Shown here one piece after another: positions 46,482 to 57,861 of a DNA stretch of 64,000 bases. The stretch comes from Pycnopodia helianthoides. Lineage: Eukaryota > Echinodermata > Asteroidea > Forcipulatida > Asteriidae. Position 1 is the first letter of the stretch, and every line of letters begins with the position of its first letter. The stretch lies in contig JASTWB010000029.1 in the NCBI GenBank assembly GCA_032158295.1, positions 1 through 64,000 of the forward strand, in the 5' to 3' direction. Made by a program: the position numbers and the translations under genes. Below the pieces are notes generated by a model. It had not been told where the DNA came from. It did not search any database and saw only the letters and a program-made list of their open reading frames with translations.

Positions 46482-47424
46482 TGATGAAATTGATAGGATT
46501 TTCAGAGCTGCAATGGCTTCAAATACACATAAAACATATGCTGCTGGATGGAATAAGTTTTGTCAGTTTTTTGGATCAGTTTACGGCGGTCCAGTGTCGG
46601 CCGACGTAATTCAACGGTTTGTCGCATGGCTATCTTGACACAAGTTTGCTCCATCCACAATCACAACTTATGTTTCTGCTGTTGGGTTTTACCACAAGTT
46701 ACAGGGGTGGGCTGATCCTACTAATGATTTTTTGGTGTCTAAATTACTTGAAGGGTGCAGGCGATTGCGTCCTTTATCGGACACACGTTTGCCAATGTCT
46801 ATCCCGATTTTAGTGCAAATCACACAGTCACTTCCTGCAGTATGTACTTCTACATTTGAAGCTTGTTTATTTAAAACGGTTTTTGTTTGTGCATTTTTTG
46901 GTTTTATGAGGGTAGGTGAGCTGGCTGCGGATTCTCGTCATCGCGTTCAACCTTCGGTGTTAACAGCCGCAGATGTACAGTTTTGTCAGTCTGGCGAAAG
47001 GGGCCAGTCGTTCCTTTTTTCTTTCAAGCATGCCAAAAATAATCAGTGCGGCCCCCCACAGGTCATTCGCTTGGTGCAATCAGACAACGCAACTATCTGT
47101 CCCGTACTGGCATTGAGAGAGTTTCTTTCTGTGAGACCTGCCACTGCTGGCCCTCTCTTTTGTCATTTTGATTGCTCTCCCCTCACTCGCTTTCAGTTCA
47201 ATTCAGTTTTGAAAAAATCCCTCAAGTTTGTAGGTTTGTCTGGTGAGCACATCCGGGCTCATTCATTTCGCATCGGGGCGGCATCCTCTGCGGTGAGCAG
47301 TGGCGTTCCCATTGACCAAGTTCGTAGCATGGGCAGGTGGCGTTCTAACGCGGTTGCTACTTACATCCGCCCTATACCTCATTGTGGGATGCCGTGTATG
47401 TCGGTTACTGAACACCATGCGTAA
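46482..47424 (+). pseudogene. Tyrosine recombinase of the DIRS/Ngaro-like element
   Basis: The core-binding part reads ASNTHKTYAAGWNKFCQFFG and, after one TGA at about 46636, KFAPSTITTYVSAVGFYHKL. The catalytic part has FMRVGELAA (first Arg), AHSFRIGAAS at 47257-47286 (His-x-x-Arg) and MGRWRSNAVATYIRP with the nucleophile Tyr codon at 47361-47363. All R-H-R-Y residues are present. The enzyme integrates circular cDNA in this order of elements. The single stop is the visible defect. Confidence 0.85.
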
Positions 47425-47468
47425 TTTAATCAGTATACCAATCCCCTCATTTTCTGTGACTTATCATT

Positions 47469-47988
47469 AGGTCCGGTTTGGATCATTGGCGACTCCATCG
47501 TCCGCTGGGCAGCCACTGCTAGGGCTTTCAATCTACCTCGTCCCGTGGTGTGGAAGGGAAAAAGTGGGGCTGGCATGTGTGACGTGGGATCTTTGTTGCA
47601 ATCGTGTGGTAGGGCAACTCCTGCCATTATTATATTTCATATTGGCACAAATGATTTAGTTAGTGTAGATGAATTTTGTATGCGGCACCGCATTTCGGTC
47701 ACGCTACATGATTACATTTGTCGGTTCCCTTCATCTAAAATTGTCTGGTCTGACATTCTGCCACGGGTGTTCTACTTTGGGGCCAAGTCCCAACCCGCCG
47801 TTGAAAAGAAACGGCGGGCAGTTAATCGCTGGGCTAGGTCTCAATGTCGCAGGTTAGGGGCATACTGCTTGCACCATCCCCAATTTACTTGGAACGAAAC
47901 GGCCCTATATCGCTTTGATGGCGTACATTTGTCGTCGTTGGGCACAACATTGTTTCGGGACAACTTGCGTTCTTGTGTTCTTGCCATG

Positions 47989-47994
<6 letters not shown>
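47469..47994 (+). CDS. SGNH/GDSL-like hydrolase module at the 3' end of the DIRS/Ngaro-like element
   Basis: The frame opens GPVWIIGDSIVRWAA (block I, GDS with nucleophile Ser), then a glycine block KGKSGAGM, then IIIFHIGTNDLVSV (block III, GTND with Asn) and RFDGVHLSSLGTTLF (block V, D-x-V-H with the Asp-His pair). The S-G-N-H landmarks are all present, and the frame is open from block I to the stop at 47994. Similar hydrolase-like frames are reported in Ngaro and some CR1 elements. The substrate is unknown; an esterase acting on lipids or carbohydrates is only inferred from the fold. It may be fused to, or separate from, the recombinase. Confidence 0.75.

Positions 47995-48020
<26 letters not shown>
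47993..48020. repeat. Poly-A tract directly after the SGNH stop codon
   Basis: About 25-28 consecutive A residues begin within the stop codon GTAA, followed by GGGCTCTCCCTGCGGGACGCG. Such a tract inside an element may reflect slippage or reverse transcription of a polyadenylated transcript. Confidence 0.9.
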
Positions 48021-48024
<4 letters not shown>

Positions 48025-48429
48025 TCTCCCTGCGGGACGCGTTTGGCGCGTTTGGCTTTTTTGACGGGATTCACACAGTTTTTCGGGTTTTGGGGTTATA
48101 GTTGCAAGTAATTGTCAAAATATTTCTTTAACTTTGTACACCTTGTTCAAGGAACTTACACGCCCCTTCTTCATATTAAGATAAAGTATTGTAACAATAA
48201 GTTGTGTTAGCGCTCTGAGGTTCCCCAGAGGTTAATTCCGACCGCATGTCTCAAGGTGGAATTTCACAACTTAATTGATTGATGGCTTAACCTCATTGTA
48301 TAAGGTATGACTAGTTTCAATAATTGTTTCATTGCATTCTGCCTGTGTGCCCACGTGATTGGAGTCAGGTGTGCACGCAGATAAAAGTTGTTTGCCAAAT
48401 AAGTAATATGGGCGTGGTGCCCATTAATG

Positions 48430-48700
48430 GTTGTGTCACGTGTACATTGGTATAGAAGAAGCCAGGTAATGGCCAAATTTGTTGTTGTTGTGTCACGTGT
48501 ACATATGTATAGAAGAAGCCAGGTAATGGCCAAATTTGTTGTTGTGGTGTCACGTGTACATTGGTATAGAAGAAGCCAGGTAATGGCCAAATTTTTTGTG
48601 GTTGTGGCACGTGTACACTGGTATAGAAGAAGCCAGGTAATGGCCAAATTTTTTGTGGTGTACATTGGTATAGAAGAAGCCAGGTAATGGCCAAACAATG
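48430..48700. repeat. 58-bp minisatellite, about 4.5 units
   Basis: GTATAGAAGAAGCCAGGTAA recurs five times at 57-60-bp spacing (near 48450, 48509, 48567, 48621 and 48668), each preceded by CACGTGTACA(T/C)TGG-type sequence. The variants differ in GT-rich spacer length, and the last unit lacks the CACGTG part. It may form the 3' non-coding end of the DIRS-like element. The open frames through it are periodic artefacts. Confidence 0.9.
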
Positions 48701-48720
48701 GGGGTCAAGGTATCCCAAGC

Positions 48721-49555
48721 TCTTTTAAGCGTGTGACTGGTTAGCCATTACTTTTTCGGCAACCTTCACAATTTTGTTTTGGCATAAGAATAATAAGAAG
48801 AATTTATAATAAAACAGTTTTCAGAGGCTGTGACATTCAATCAAAATATAATTTGCCTGATTGTTTTATTCGTGTCTGAGTATAACTGACTCTTCACACG
48901 TATCCAGAAGCAAAAACAAGTCCTTGTCCACCATGTTATCTATTAAACAAAACATTTAAAAAAATTATATATTATTGATGTAAAATGTAGACCTTTCATA
49001 CAAAAATCTGTGCAACATTCTATCTTCTGAGATTTGAGATAGAAACTGCTCTCTTTAAAGAAGCTGTGATATGCCCCTCCCCCAAAAATGTTGATTACTG
49101 ACTTAAAACTAAAAGGATCGTGCACATTAAGAAATATTAACCCCATCTAAAACTTAGGCCAGTGAGACATAGGCTAGCTGTTATGCCTTTTACACTAGTA
49201 AGCAAAGACCCAAAGACTTCACTTGTATTCACTTGACATTCACCTTGAAAGTGAGCGCCTAACAGGCTGCACACACACACCACCAGCTCCTGCATTTTGC
49301 ATTATTTACACCCGATGTAGACTGACCTGATTGACTGACCTGATTGATCTATTTGGCATCATCGGAAAGAGTTCAGTTTTGTCCTTCCAACTGTGAGTTT
49401 GATTTTGTGATCCTTCTCGTCAATTTTTGGAAATTATTAATGGAAAAATTATTTTCAAGCCGACTTCTAGTGCTACTTGTATTGGATGGCTGCCAGCTGG
49501 ATACCATCATCAACCCATGCTAAGCTATTGTTCACAGTGATTAACGACTCACTCT
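48721..49555. other. Spacer between DIRS-like element and LINE
   Basis: No reading frame or repeat recognised apart from a short CA run near 49272. The 3' part may include the 5' UTR of the LINE starting at 49560. Confidence 0.35.
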
Positions 49556-49559
49556 CAGG

Positions 49560-52500
49560 ATGGAGCTATTTACCCTGAGGAGTTTCCTGTTTATTGCAGG
49601 GCTGTTTATTGGGTTTTCTTCCAGTGAACGAATTGGCCCAGTGTTTTGTTCTAGATATTGCTACACACCAAGTCTTAATGGCAGAAAAGTCATCACAAAT
49701 GGATACCTGAGGTCTCCCCTTCCTCACTCTACCAACTCTTTGTCTTCTTTCCATGCCCTACTTTTGAGCTGTGGGGATATCTGTCCTAATCCTGGCCCCA
49801 TCTCTAGTGAGCAGATTCCAACATCAGCCCGTCAAACTTTTGGAACTTATGATAGAAACCAGCTCCTGAATATACGAAATGGAAGCACAAAGCTTTCAAT
49901 CCCCCTGTCCACCTGGAACATACTCAATGACTTGAAGATCAACTCTAAACCCGTCACACGCAGAGGATCTCGCGGCGGAATTCGTAAGTTGAAGAACATT
50001 CCCACATGCCCAACAATGATATTGCCCAAGGTTAGTCCAACCATAGAGCAAGGACCAACTCGACATAACGCCACAGTATGTCTTTGGAATGCCCGGTCTG
50101 TACGAAATAAGACTACAACATTAAGTGACTACTTGATTGAACATGATGTTGATGTGATGTGCATAACTGAATCTTGGCTGAACATTACTGATTCAGTTGT
50201 TATTGGAGAATGCACACCACCATCATATTCTTTCTTGAATTTTCCAAGAGATCAGATGACAATGGAGGTATTGCCGTAATTTTCAAAACAGCCATGAAGC
50301 TCCGCACCTTGCAACTTGATTTTACAGCTCTCACATTTGAGCATGCATGTATCACAGATCCGATAAATGGGATTACATATGTCGTCATTTATCGGCCCCC
50401 TCCATCCCAAAGGAATAAGCTCAAAACTTCTGATTTCCTGGAAGAATTTGACAACTTTGCCATCTATACATCAACCTTTGCTGACAAGATACTTATGCTG
50501 GGTGACTTTAACATCCACCTAGACAAGCCTGACCTCCCGGATGTTAAGAAATTCAATTCATCTCTCGTGTCTTCTGGATTGTACCAGCACATTCATGAAC
50601 CTACACATAAACTGGGACATACATTAGACCTTGTTATTACTCGTTTGGAAGATCAGTTAATCCAGGATTGTGTTGTTAAATTTGATTCTTTTTCGGATCA
50701 TTACATGATCCATTGTAGCTTATTAGATCAAGTGAAATCTATGCCAATGAATTCCATTTCTATTTGTCGTAACTTCCAGCACATGGATCACATAACCTTT
50801 AAAGAAGACCTTGTTTCTAAACTTTGTGAAGTTCCATCAGGTGAGTCCCCCGATCAATTACTGTCCCGATTTGATTCTGCCATCATTTCTGTTCTTGACA
50901 AGCATGCGCCACTGAAAACTAAGTCTCATAAGTTAAGACAGAAGCAGCCATGGTATAATGGTAATATCAATGTTGAGAGGCGTTTGAGAAGGAAGCATGA
51001 GCGCAAATGGCGCAAATCTGGAACAGAAAATGATCGGTTGGCTTACCAAACTCAAAGGGGCAAGGTCAATCAAATGATTGATGCCAGTAAAACTGAATTT
51101 TACAGGTCTTCCCTTCCTAATTCAAACAAAAAAGATGTATTTAAGACTGTAAATTCTTTACTTAACAAAAACAATAGAATCCTTCCACAATGTAATTCAT
51201 CCCAGGTTCTCGCAAATGACTTTGCAATGTTTTTCAGAACCAAGTTGGACAATATTCGCACTGCACTTAATGGCCACAGGGATAACCTAATCATGACTTC
51301 CATTGATTCTACTGTGCATATTGAACAAAGGGCTGCACTATTTTCTAACTTTGAACCATTTTCGGAGGAAGCTGTGTTTAAATTGGTCAAGGGCTTTGCT
51401 AGTAAACCTTGTGCCCTTGACACTATTCCTACTTGGCTTTTGAAAGATCATTTAGACATTGTGTTACCCACCCTTACTTCAATCATCAATGCTTCTCTTT
51501 CATCTGGCTCTTTCCCAGACACACTTGGTCAAGCCATAATCTCACCAATAATAAAGAAGCCTTCATTAGATCACAATGCATTAAGTAGTTATCGGCCAGT
51601 TTCCAATATTAGATTTGTTGCAAAACTCATTGAGAAAGCTGCTGCTAAACAACTGAAGCAACACATGTCAATTCATAACCTTGATGAAGTCTATCAGTTT
51701 GCTTATAAGACACACAACAGTACTGAAACTGCTCTTTTGAAGGTTCAGGATGATGTTCTTAAAGCAATGGATAGGTCTAGTGTTGTATTTCTAGTGCTAT
51801 TAGACTTGTCTGCTGCCTTTGACACCATCGATCATGACATTTTACTTGACAGAATGAGGGATGATTTAGGCGTTTCAGATACTGCACTACTATGGTTCAA
51901 ATCATATCTCTCGGGTAGACAAAGTCGGGTATCTATTCATAACCTGTACTCTGATCCAGTTGATTTAGAATATGGGCTACCCCAGGGGTCCATATTAGGT
52001 CCCTTGATGTTTGGAATTTATACCCTCCCACTTGGCAATATCATACGTCATCATAACATAGACTTTCATTTATATGCTGATGATACACAGCTGTATTGTT
52101 CCTTTGATCCTAGAATACCTGGTGCTTGGCAAGTTGCCATTGAGAAACTGCAGCTGTGTATTACTGATGTTCAAAACTGGATGACTTTTAACAAGCTAAA
52201 GCTCAATGAAAATAAAACCGAGTCCAAAACCTTAAGAAACTGCCGAAGATATTTTTGCATATGGGTGATACATCGATTGACCCTACTCATTCTGTCCGCA
52301 ATTTAGGAATACAATTTGATTCTCATATGACAATGAGCAAGCAGGTTTCTAGCCTCTGCCAATCAATTAATTTTCAATTACGTAACATAAGAAGAATCAA
52401 ACGGTACCTGGATAAGGATACTCTCCATCATGTTGTCAGAGCTTTAGTCCTCTCTCGTATTTACTATGGCAATCTCCTTTTATTTGGTGCCACGTCATAT

Positions 52501-52985
52501 GAATTGGACAGAGTTCAAAGATTACAAAATAGTGCAGCTCGTTTAATATGTTCCACACCCTTGAGAGAACATATTACCCCATCACTTAGGGAACTTCATT
52601 GGCTACCAATTAGAGAACGAATCCATTTTAAAATTGCTCTTCTAGTTTTTAAATGCTTGAACAAAACTACACCTCGTTATATTACCACTTTACTGTCACA
52701 TTACACTCCTCCACGATTTCTTCGGTCCACACTTGACATCACTCGCTTGAATGTTCCCCGAGCAAACAGTTCTAGGTCAAAAGGCCTTTAGTGTGGCTGG
52801 GCCAATGATTTGGAACAATCTCCCTACTGTGATTAGGGAATCTAATACTCGATCTGCTTTTCATAAAGTCCTTAAGACTCACCTTTTTCCATGTTAATTT
52901 CTTTCTAGTGCGCTATGATCTTGATGGAATAGCACCTTATGAATTTTAATTGTTATGTTATGTTATGTTATGTATAGGTAGACCT
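49560..52985 (+). mobile_element. CR1/L2-like LINE, nearly full-length second ORF with three frameshifts
   Basis: Begins with a hydrophobic N-terminus and LLSCGDICPNPGP, a hallmark of CR1/L2-type ORF2. Endonuclease motifs: LWNARSVRNKTTTL, DVMCITESWL, MLGDFNIHLDKPD and FDSFSDHYMIHC. Reverse transcriptase motifs: NALSSYRPVSNIRFVAKLIE, DLSAAFDTIDHDILL, YGLPQGSILGPLMF, and LYADDTQLY with the catalytic YADD at 52072-52083. The C-terminal part ends VLKTHLFPC. Frame changes occur near 50255, 52230 and 52770. The end has a (TTATG)n tail. Otherwise well preserved, so a fairly young copy. A separate ORF1 was not seen. Confidence 0.9.
52948..52976. repeat. (TTATG)n 3' tail of the LINE
   Basis: About five pentamer units directly after the LINE 3' UTR (GAATTTTAATTG). 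Short microsatellite tails replace poly-A in CR1/L2-type elements and mark the integration end. Confidence 0.85.
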
Positions 52986-53179
52986 ATCCCTTTGTGATAA
53001 AGTTGGATTAGGTCTGCTACTGACATGACAATGTGTGTTTCACGAAGAGCCATTTATGATAAGGGGAAAAATCGTGCCCTTTTTGGTAAAAGCATGAAAC
53101 TTGGCACGCATGTACTTGATACCAATACATGAAATTTTAGATATAGTGCCATCTCTGAATTGGCCTGTGGTGGCCTTGG

Positions 53180-53510
53180 TGGCCATTTTCAAAAATGGCC
53201 GCCAATTCTGATATAAAACTACATAACTCAGAAAGTAAGAGGCCTAAAATCTTCATTTCAGTGACTTTATATATATTTGCAGAGTCTAACAGTTAAAAAA
53301 AAGCATTGTTGAGTGTGTCAGACTTTTAGGTCTTGTTTTTCAAAATGGCCGCCAATACTGATATAAAACTTTAAAACTCGAAAAGTAAGAGGCCTAGAAT
53401 CTTCATTCCAGTGACTTTGTATATGTTTGCCGAGTCTCACACTTCAAAAAAGCACTATTGAGTGTGTTAGACTATTAGGTGTACCATTTTTTAAATGGCG
53501 TTCTTATATT
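53180..53510. repeat. 150-bp tandem repeat with AAAATGGCCGCCAA core
   Basis: CAAAATGGCCGCCAAT(A/T)CTGAT occurs at about 53190 and 53341, and a diverged third unit starts near 53490. Shared blocks include AGTAAGAGGCCTA(A/G)AATCTTC and GTGACTTT(A/G)TATAT. It lies just beyond the 3' end of locus C. Confidence 0.85.
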
Positions 53511-53731
53511 GATGGCAAAACATTCCATATGTCAAGAACTCAACAGCATTTGGCCTTTTTTCTTGTGACAAGTTATAGGTTCTATTTCTAAGGTTCAAAG
53601 CCTTGAATAAACTTAAAAGTTGTAAGAAAAGCATAATTCCAGTTTAGGTACTCTGCACATACACAGTAGATATCACAATATTGCTCACCTATTTGAAAGA
53701 GCAAAATAAAACAAATCTTGGAAATCTGTCA

Positions 53732-55138
53732 CTAGCAAGAGCCTCCACATTTGCACAGGGCTGTGCATGTCAGTGCAGCTTTCATGCACTTGCATTTAGC
53801 TCCACATCTCTTGGTGCATCCACAGCGCTTGCCTTAGGATGGCTGCTGAAATAGACTTCCCACTTTCCACCCTCAATCCTTGTCCAGCCCCAACCGTCAG
53901 GTGAAGGAAGCACCATATGTGGCTGAACGGCCTGGCTCCAACAATGTCCAGCTTGTTAAACAGCACTCCTCAGATGCTGGAGAAGAGCACCTTGTGATGA
54001 TGGAATGTTGTTAACATCGCCTTTCCTGGAAAACAGGTCTACCCTTGCCTCATTAACGGTGCTTCTGGTGCTCGTTTTATCATATAGGAGAGTGACAAAT
54101 CTCTCCAGTGTGCCCATAGATGCATCTACGTCTGCCAGTTGTGGTTGCCTCATCAGTGCATCAAACTCTCCAGTGACTTCAGGATATACACTCTAGGTGT
54201 CCCTAGCTGTCCTCTTCCCCCTTCCAGCAAAACAGGATACAGTATCACATCCAGTGAAGGCATGACACATCGGAAGTGTAAGGCACTTATCTCGACCAAT
54301 GGCAGCATAGATCCTGTGTGGGCAGCAATCATTCCAAAATGTTTACCTGTGCCAAAGGCCACCCACAACTCAGCTTGTGATGCAAAGAGCTGTGCAAAGA
54401 CATACACAGCCAGCACAACATCGCTGTCCACTGTGCGGATATGAATTTTGTTGTAGTGTTTGACTGCATCAGCATTGTGAACCATTATGCGGCTGTCTGC
54501 TTCCTCCTGTGAACAAGCGGCTAGATGATTTGCTTGTCTGTTGGTATGGTTACAACTTACCTACTGAGGAACGCAAACAATTCTTTCTTGTTTTTGGCAA
54601 GCCTCAAGAAATCCCCCCAGTTTTTAGGAACTGCATTTATTGGATCTACCCGACGACGAACCCCCTTCCCTCTCTTTTCTCTTGTTTGCTCTTTCAAGGT
54701 GTCCGGCCTGTACTCATCCCAGATGACATCTACTCTTTGTGATTTGTTCAAATGCGACTTTACGTATGGAAGGAATACATCCTGAGCATATTCCTTGAAG
54801 GTATGTGCTGATCCAGGCTTCAACATATTCACAATAGCAGGTCCATCTAAGATGACCACGTCACCAACTGGACTTGGCTCCTCTGGAACTGCTTCTTCAA
54901 GGCATGGAACAATGTCAGATTTTGTGCCAAGTCTAAGCTTTCCCCTGTCTGACAGTGATGGTGGGCATGTTTAATTCTCGTGAGAGAAAAATTCCTGAAG
55001 ATTACCATCACAAACTTGGCAAGCAACGTACAGTCTTGAGAAGAGATTCCGATCGCTTTTCACTGCTGACATGAGCTCCTGAGCTTTTGACTTTTTACGC
55101 ACTTGAGGCGAGCCGAAAAAACAAGGCATATTCTTCTT
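53732..55138 (-). pseudogene. Locus C: XPG-like nuclease/CXC family member, minus strand, lesions
   Basis: On the minus strand from 55138: a region with RNLFSRLYVACQVCDGNLQE, a TAA stop near 54971, then VVILDGPAIVNML (first Asp), RVDVIWDEYRPD (second Asp) followed by KRGKGVRRR, a gap or shift near 54550, then CSQEEADSRIMVHNADA (XPG-I-like acidic block), IRTVDSDVVLAV (D-x-D), and, after a shift, CHAFTGCDTVSCFAGRGK (last Asp with Gly-Lys turn). C-terminal blocks follow: ERFVTLLYDKTS, NIPSSQGALLQHLRSAV, GWGWTRIEGG, and in a further frame the cysteine cluster CGCTKRCGAKCKC...CTALCKCGGSC, a CXC domain ending at the stop at 53732. Domain order equals locus A, but sequence is closer to locus B. At least two stops and three frame changes. 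The nuclease role is inferred. Confidence 0.75.
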
Positions 55139-55957
55139 TATGGTATCATATTATGGCTTTGTCCTGTCGATAAGGCGTTCTGTCACGAAAGTGTTGTACT
55201 GCTTGCAACCAACACTATGAAAATCTTCGTCGTGAAACCACCATGAAACCTCAATGAACGCAGGATTTTCGTGAATTTCACGGAGTTATTTCTCTTTCAC
55301 CGTGCTTTCACGGAATTGCAATACCCTTAAACCACCTTGAAAAAAGATAATCTCAGGACTATTGACGGCCTCTGTGAATTTCACCCTGATTTCACGGAGC
55401 GCTCCCCACACAAGCACAGACTTCTCGAGTTGGTGAATAATTATATGGAATGTCATTTCCCTGTTAACTCCACAACTTAATAGTCTCATGGGGGTGATAA
55501 GCTTTTTTTATTAAGACGCTCCACTGCAAATGTAAACATTGGTCTGCGATAGTCTAGTGGCCGTACGTTAACACATAAATCGCTTACAGCATCGACTACG
55601 GCCGTGGTTCCTGTATTCAGTACAACAATAATATGCTTTTACGTATACATGTAGACAGGGCTTTGGAAAAATGGGTGGGCTCGGCTGCACGTGGGGTGAT
55701 TCTGATTGACACTCCATGTTTTATGTGTGAATCACTGAACTATATGTCTTCAGATGATATATTTAAAGTAAAAACTAAAGCAACTCTTGACAAGTAAAGT
55801 GGTTATTTATTTTTCATAATTTATTTTGTTTCGTAAATAATATTATATTATTTTTTTCATAACGGCGACCCCTTATAATTTTAAGCTTTTGTTTCCTTTA
55901 AAACCTTTTTTTTTTTTAACTTTAAGTGTAACAACGCAAAAGGAACAACTATTTCAA
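55139..55957. other. Stretch without a recognised gene
   Basis: Contains CACGG/TTTCACGG-rich sequence at 55220-55420 that may be an old inverted-repeat element, and a tRNA-like A-box phrase TAGTCTAGTGG near 55550 without a convincing B box. No coding sequence recognised. Confidence 0.3.
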
Positions 55958-56337
55958 TTAAAGGAACTTTTGCTAACAAAACAGTTACTGGCAGTGTAAG
56001 CACTTTATGTAATCCACCATATACATAAACTGACAAAACTGTAGAGGTTTGAGATCGATCGGCCATCTGGGTCACGAGAAAATAGTGAAAAACCGATTAC
56101 ACATTTGCATGAAATCATATAGATTCAACAAATTAATAAAACGCTCACTGAGCGATAAACTCCAATCGGAAAATTATTTTATTCATTTCTCATCAAATAT
56201 GGCATTTCAGACAGAAATATTTCAAGGGATGTTTTCTACTATCATCATCATTAGACCGTGTAAGTTTTATGTAAATCTGTGATCAAAAAGTATATTTTAC
56301 AAGTTTTGTTCTTACCAATTCTGTAATGTTCCTTTAA
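55958..56337. mobile_element. AAAGGAAC inverted-repeat element, copy 2
   Basis: Collinear with the copy at 39698-40077 from AAAACAGTTA(A/C)TGGCAGTGT to AATTCTGTAATGTTCCTTTAA. Its left terminus is slightly altered (AAAGGAACTTTTGC). Same orientation as copy 1. Non-coding. Confidence 0.9.
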
Positions 56338-57290
56338 GAAAAAACACATGATGTAAATGAAATGTAAAATACATGGAAACACCTCTTACAAAGGACAACT
56401 TATGTGCCAGTAAAGGGGCTATAACTTCCAGCTTACTCGTAAAGCCATAACTCATGTTTAATTTGAATGCCAAGATGTTGAAATTCGTTGCCCATAAAGC
56501 GAAAAAGAAAACGCAAACTAGCAACACAATCATGTTCGCTTCGGTGAGTCTTAATTTGAATGCCTCCATTGTAAATAGGTAGTAGACATTCAACTTAAGA
56601 ATGGTCAAAGTGCAGTCTTGAATGCCTATAAATGAAATAGAATGACTGGAAGCAAATCTGAACGAGAAAAACGAAAACATGTATGCACGAAAACGAAATT
56701 GAATGCATTAAGAGCTAAAAAGAAACTCTAGTTTGAGAGGATTAGGGAAAATGCGTGAATTTGAATGCATGTTAATGAAATTGAATGAATTTTTGCTGAA
56801 ATTGGCCGGGGAAACCTATATTTAAACAAAGATCTAGTAAATGCCAACATGCAAAGTGTAAACAAAAATATGGACACATATATGCATATTTGTTTATATC
56901 ATCATGCCTAAACAAAGGAACAAAGAAAGTAAAGTTTCATTTTGAATACGGGTACAGTGAACACAGATTACGCCTAACTACCTCTACGTCTACTATCATG
57001 GTTTTGGGGGCAAAATGCCTTCAATTCCAATCATTTTTTTATGAAACTGAGACACCGCGATAAAATTAACGTTATCAAAATCAGTGTTCACGTTTTTAAG
57101 AAGCAACAAAGAGTTCTTTCTTTTTGTCCGGTTTTGTAAAATGTGTTTTTATGCATTGCATTGTGGTAACAGTACATATAGTTAGTTTTCGGTAACACAG
57201 TCTTTGCTTAGATAATTGCCAAACATTTACTTTGAGGAACTTGAGTTCAATTAAATTTAGCTTGTGGCTTTAAGGTTCAGGGTTAACTTG
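56338..57290. other. AT-rich stretch without a recognised gene
   Basis: Runs between the inverted-repeat element and the dispersed repeat. The 122-codon minus frame at 56312-56680 overlaps the element end and is hydrophobic without recognisable similarity. Treated as non-coding. Confidence 0.3.
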
Positions 57291-57294
57291 TTTT

Positions 57295-57695
57295 CCACAT
57301 TATCAACAAATAAGACATTATCGCTCAAGAGTGGTTATAAAATACAACTTTACAGAATAAATAAATCAAGAACAAGATAAAAATAAACATGACACTGCAG
57401 AGATCCTTTAAAAAGCAGAGCTCGTAGGCAATGGTCCACAAAGACATGCATTTGCATCAAGACAGAGAATAATAATAACACTGAATTAGGTGAACCAAAA
57501 GGTCCGTGGTTAAAATTATTAAAACAAAATATTATAATAATGTGTCTGAATGCACAAGCACGTACTCAATAAAGACATTAATGTAAACACTTAAAAACAA
57601 ACAGACGAAGAAAAAACAGTGGACTAAAACTAACAAAACGGCCTTGCGGATTTTATACCAGTAAGGTATCGACCGAAACTGAGTGGTCACACCCA
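57295..57695. repeat. Dispersed repeat, copy 1 (pairs with 62725-63095)
   Basis: Shares blocks ATCAACAAATAA...AGACATTATC, AAACATGACACTGCA, TAGGCAATGGTCC, AAGACATGCATTTGCAT, GGTGAACCAAAAGGTCC and GACCGAAACTGA with the copy at 62725-63095, in the same order and orientation. The two copies flank the seven-exon gene. No coding function seen. Confidence 0.85.
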
Positions 57696-57861
57696 GGGGA
57701 TCTCACCGAGGGAAACACAAGCTGGGAAATAGGCAATGTGGTCGAGGATCCCCGGAGGGGGACCACCCATTCCCGTTTTTTTTTTGTCTGCAGCATACTT
57801 TGTCAATACAGTCAACAGTTAAGGGATCGAATGTTCTTCCCTGTATTTCCTTCCTCCATGC

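Larger units (their letters stand above)
42850..48720 (+). mobile_element. DIRS/Ngaro-like tyrosine-recombinase retrotransposon with an SGNH-hydrolase module
   Basis: On the plus strand: leader (42850-43629), gag-like frame, RT-RNase H, tyrosine recombinase, SGNH hydrolase, a 24-A tract, and a 3' region with 58-bp repeats. The order and the presence of a tyrosine recombinase instead of an integrase define the DIRS order. Ngaro elements with hydrolase-like frames are known from the literature. No confident split direct repeats were found by eye: only a short GGACGCGTTT is shared by leader (43068) and 3' region (48037). Several frameshifts and one stop mean this copy is not intact. Outer limits are approximate. 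Confidence 0.8.

Noticed and set aside
42850..48260. Split direct repeats typical of Ngaro elements
   Set aside because: Only a ten-base GGACGCGTTT match links leader and 3' region. This is too short to count as a terminal repeat.
48264..48718. A repeat protein on the minus strand (YQCTR.. WPLPGFFYT.. units)
   Set aside because: It follows the 58-bp minisatellite, changes frame with spacer length, and lacks any similarity or splice context.
55540..55615. A tRNA-Glu-like SINE head
   Set aside because: TAGTCTAGTGG resembles an A box, but no B box follows at the right distance and no second copy was found.
56312..56680. A 122-residue membrane protein on the minus strand
   Set aside because: The frame overlaps the end of an inverted-repeat element, is AT-driven and hydrophobic, and matches nothing recognisable.
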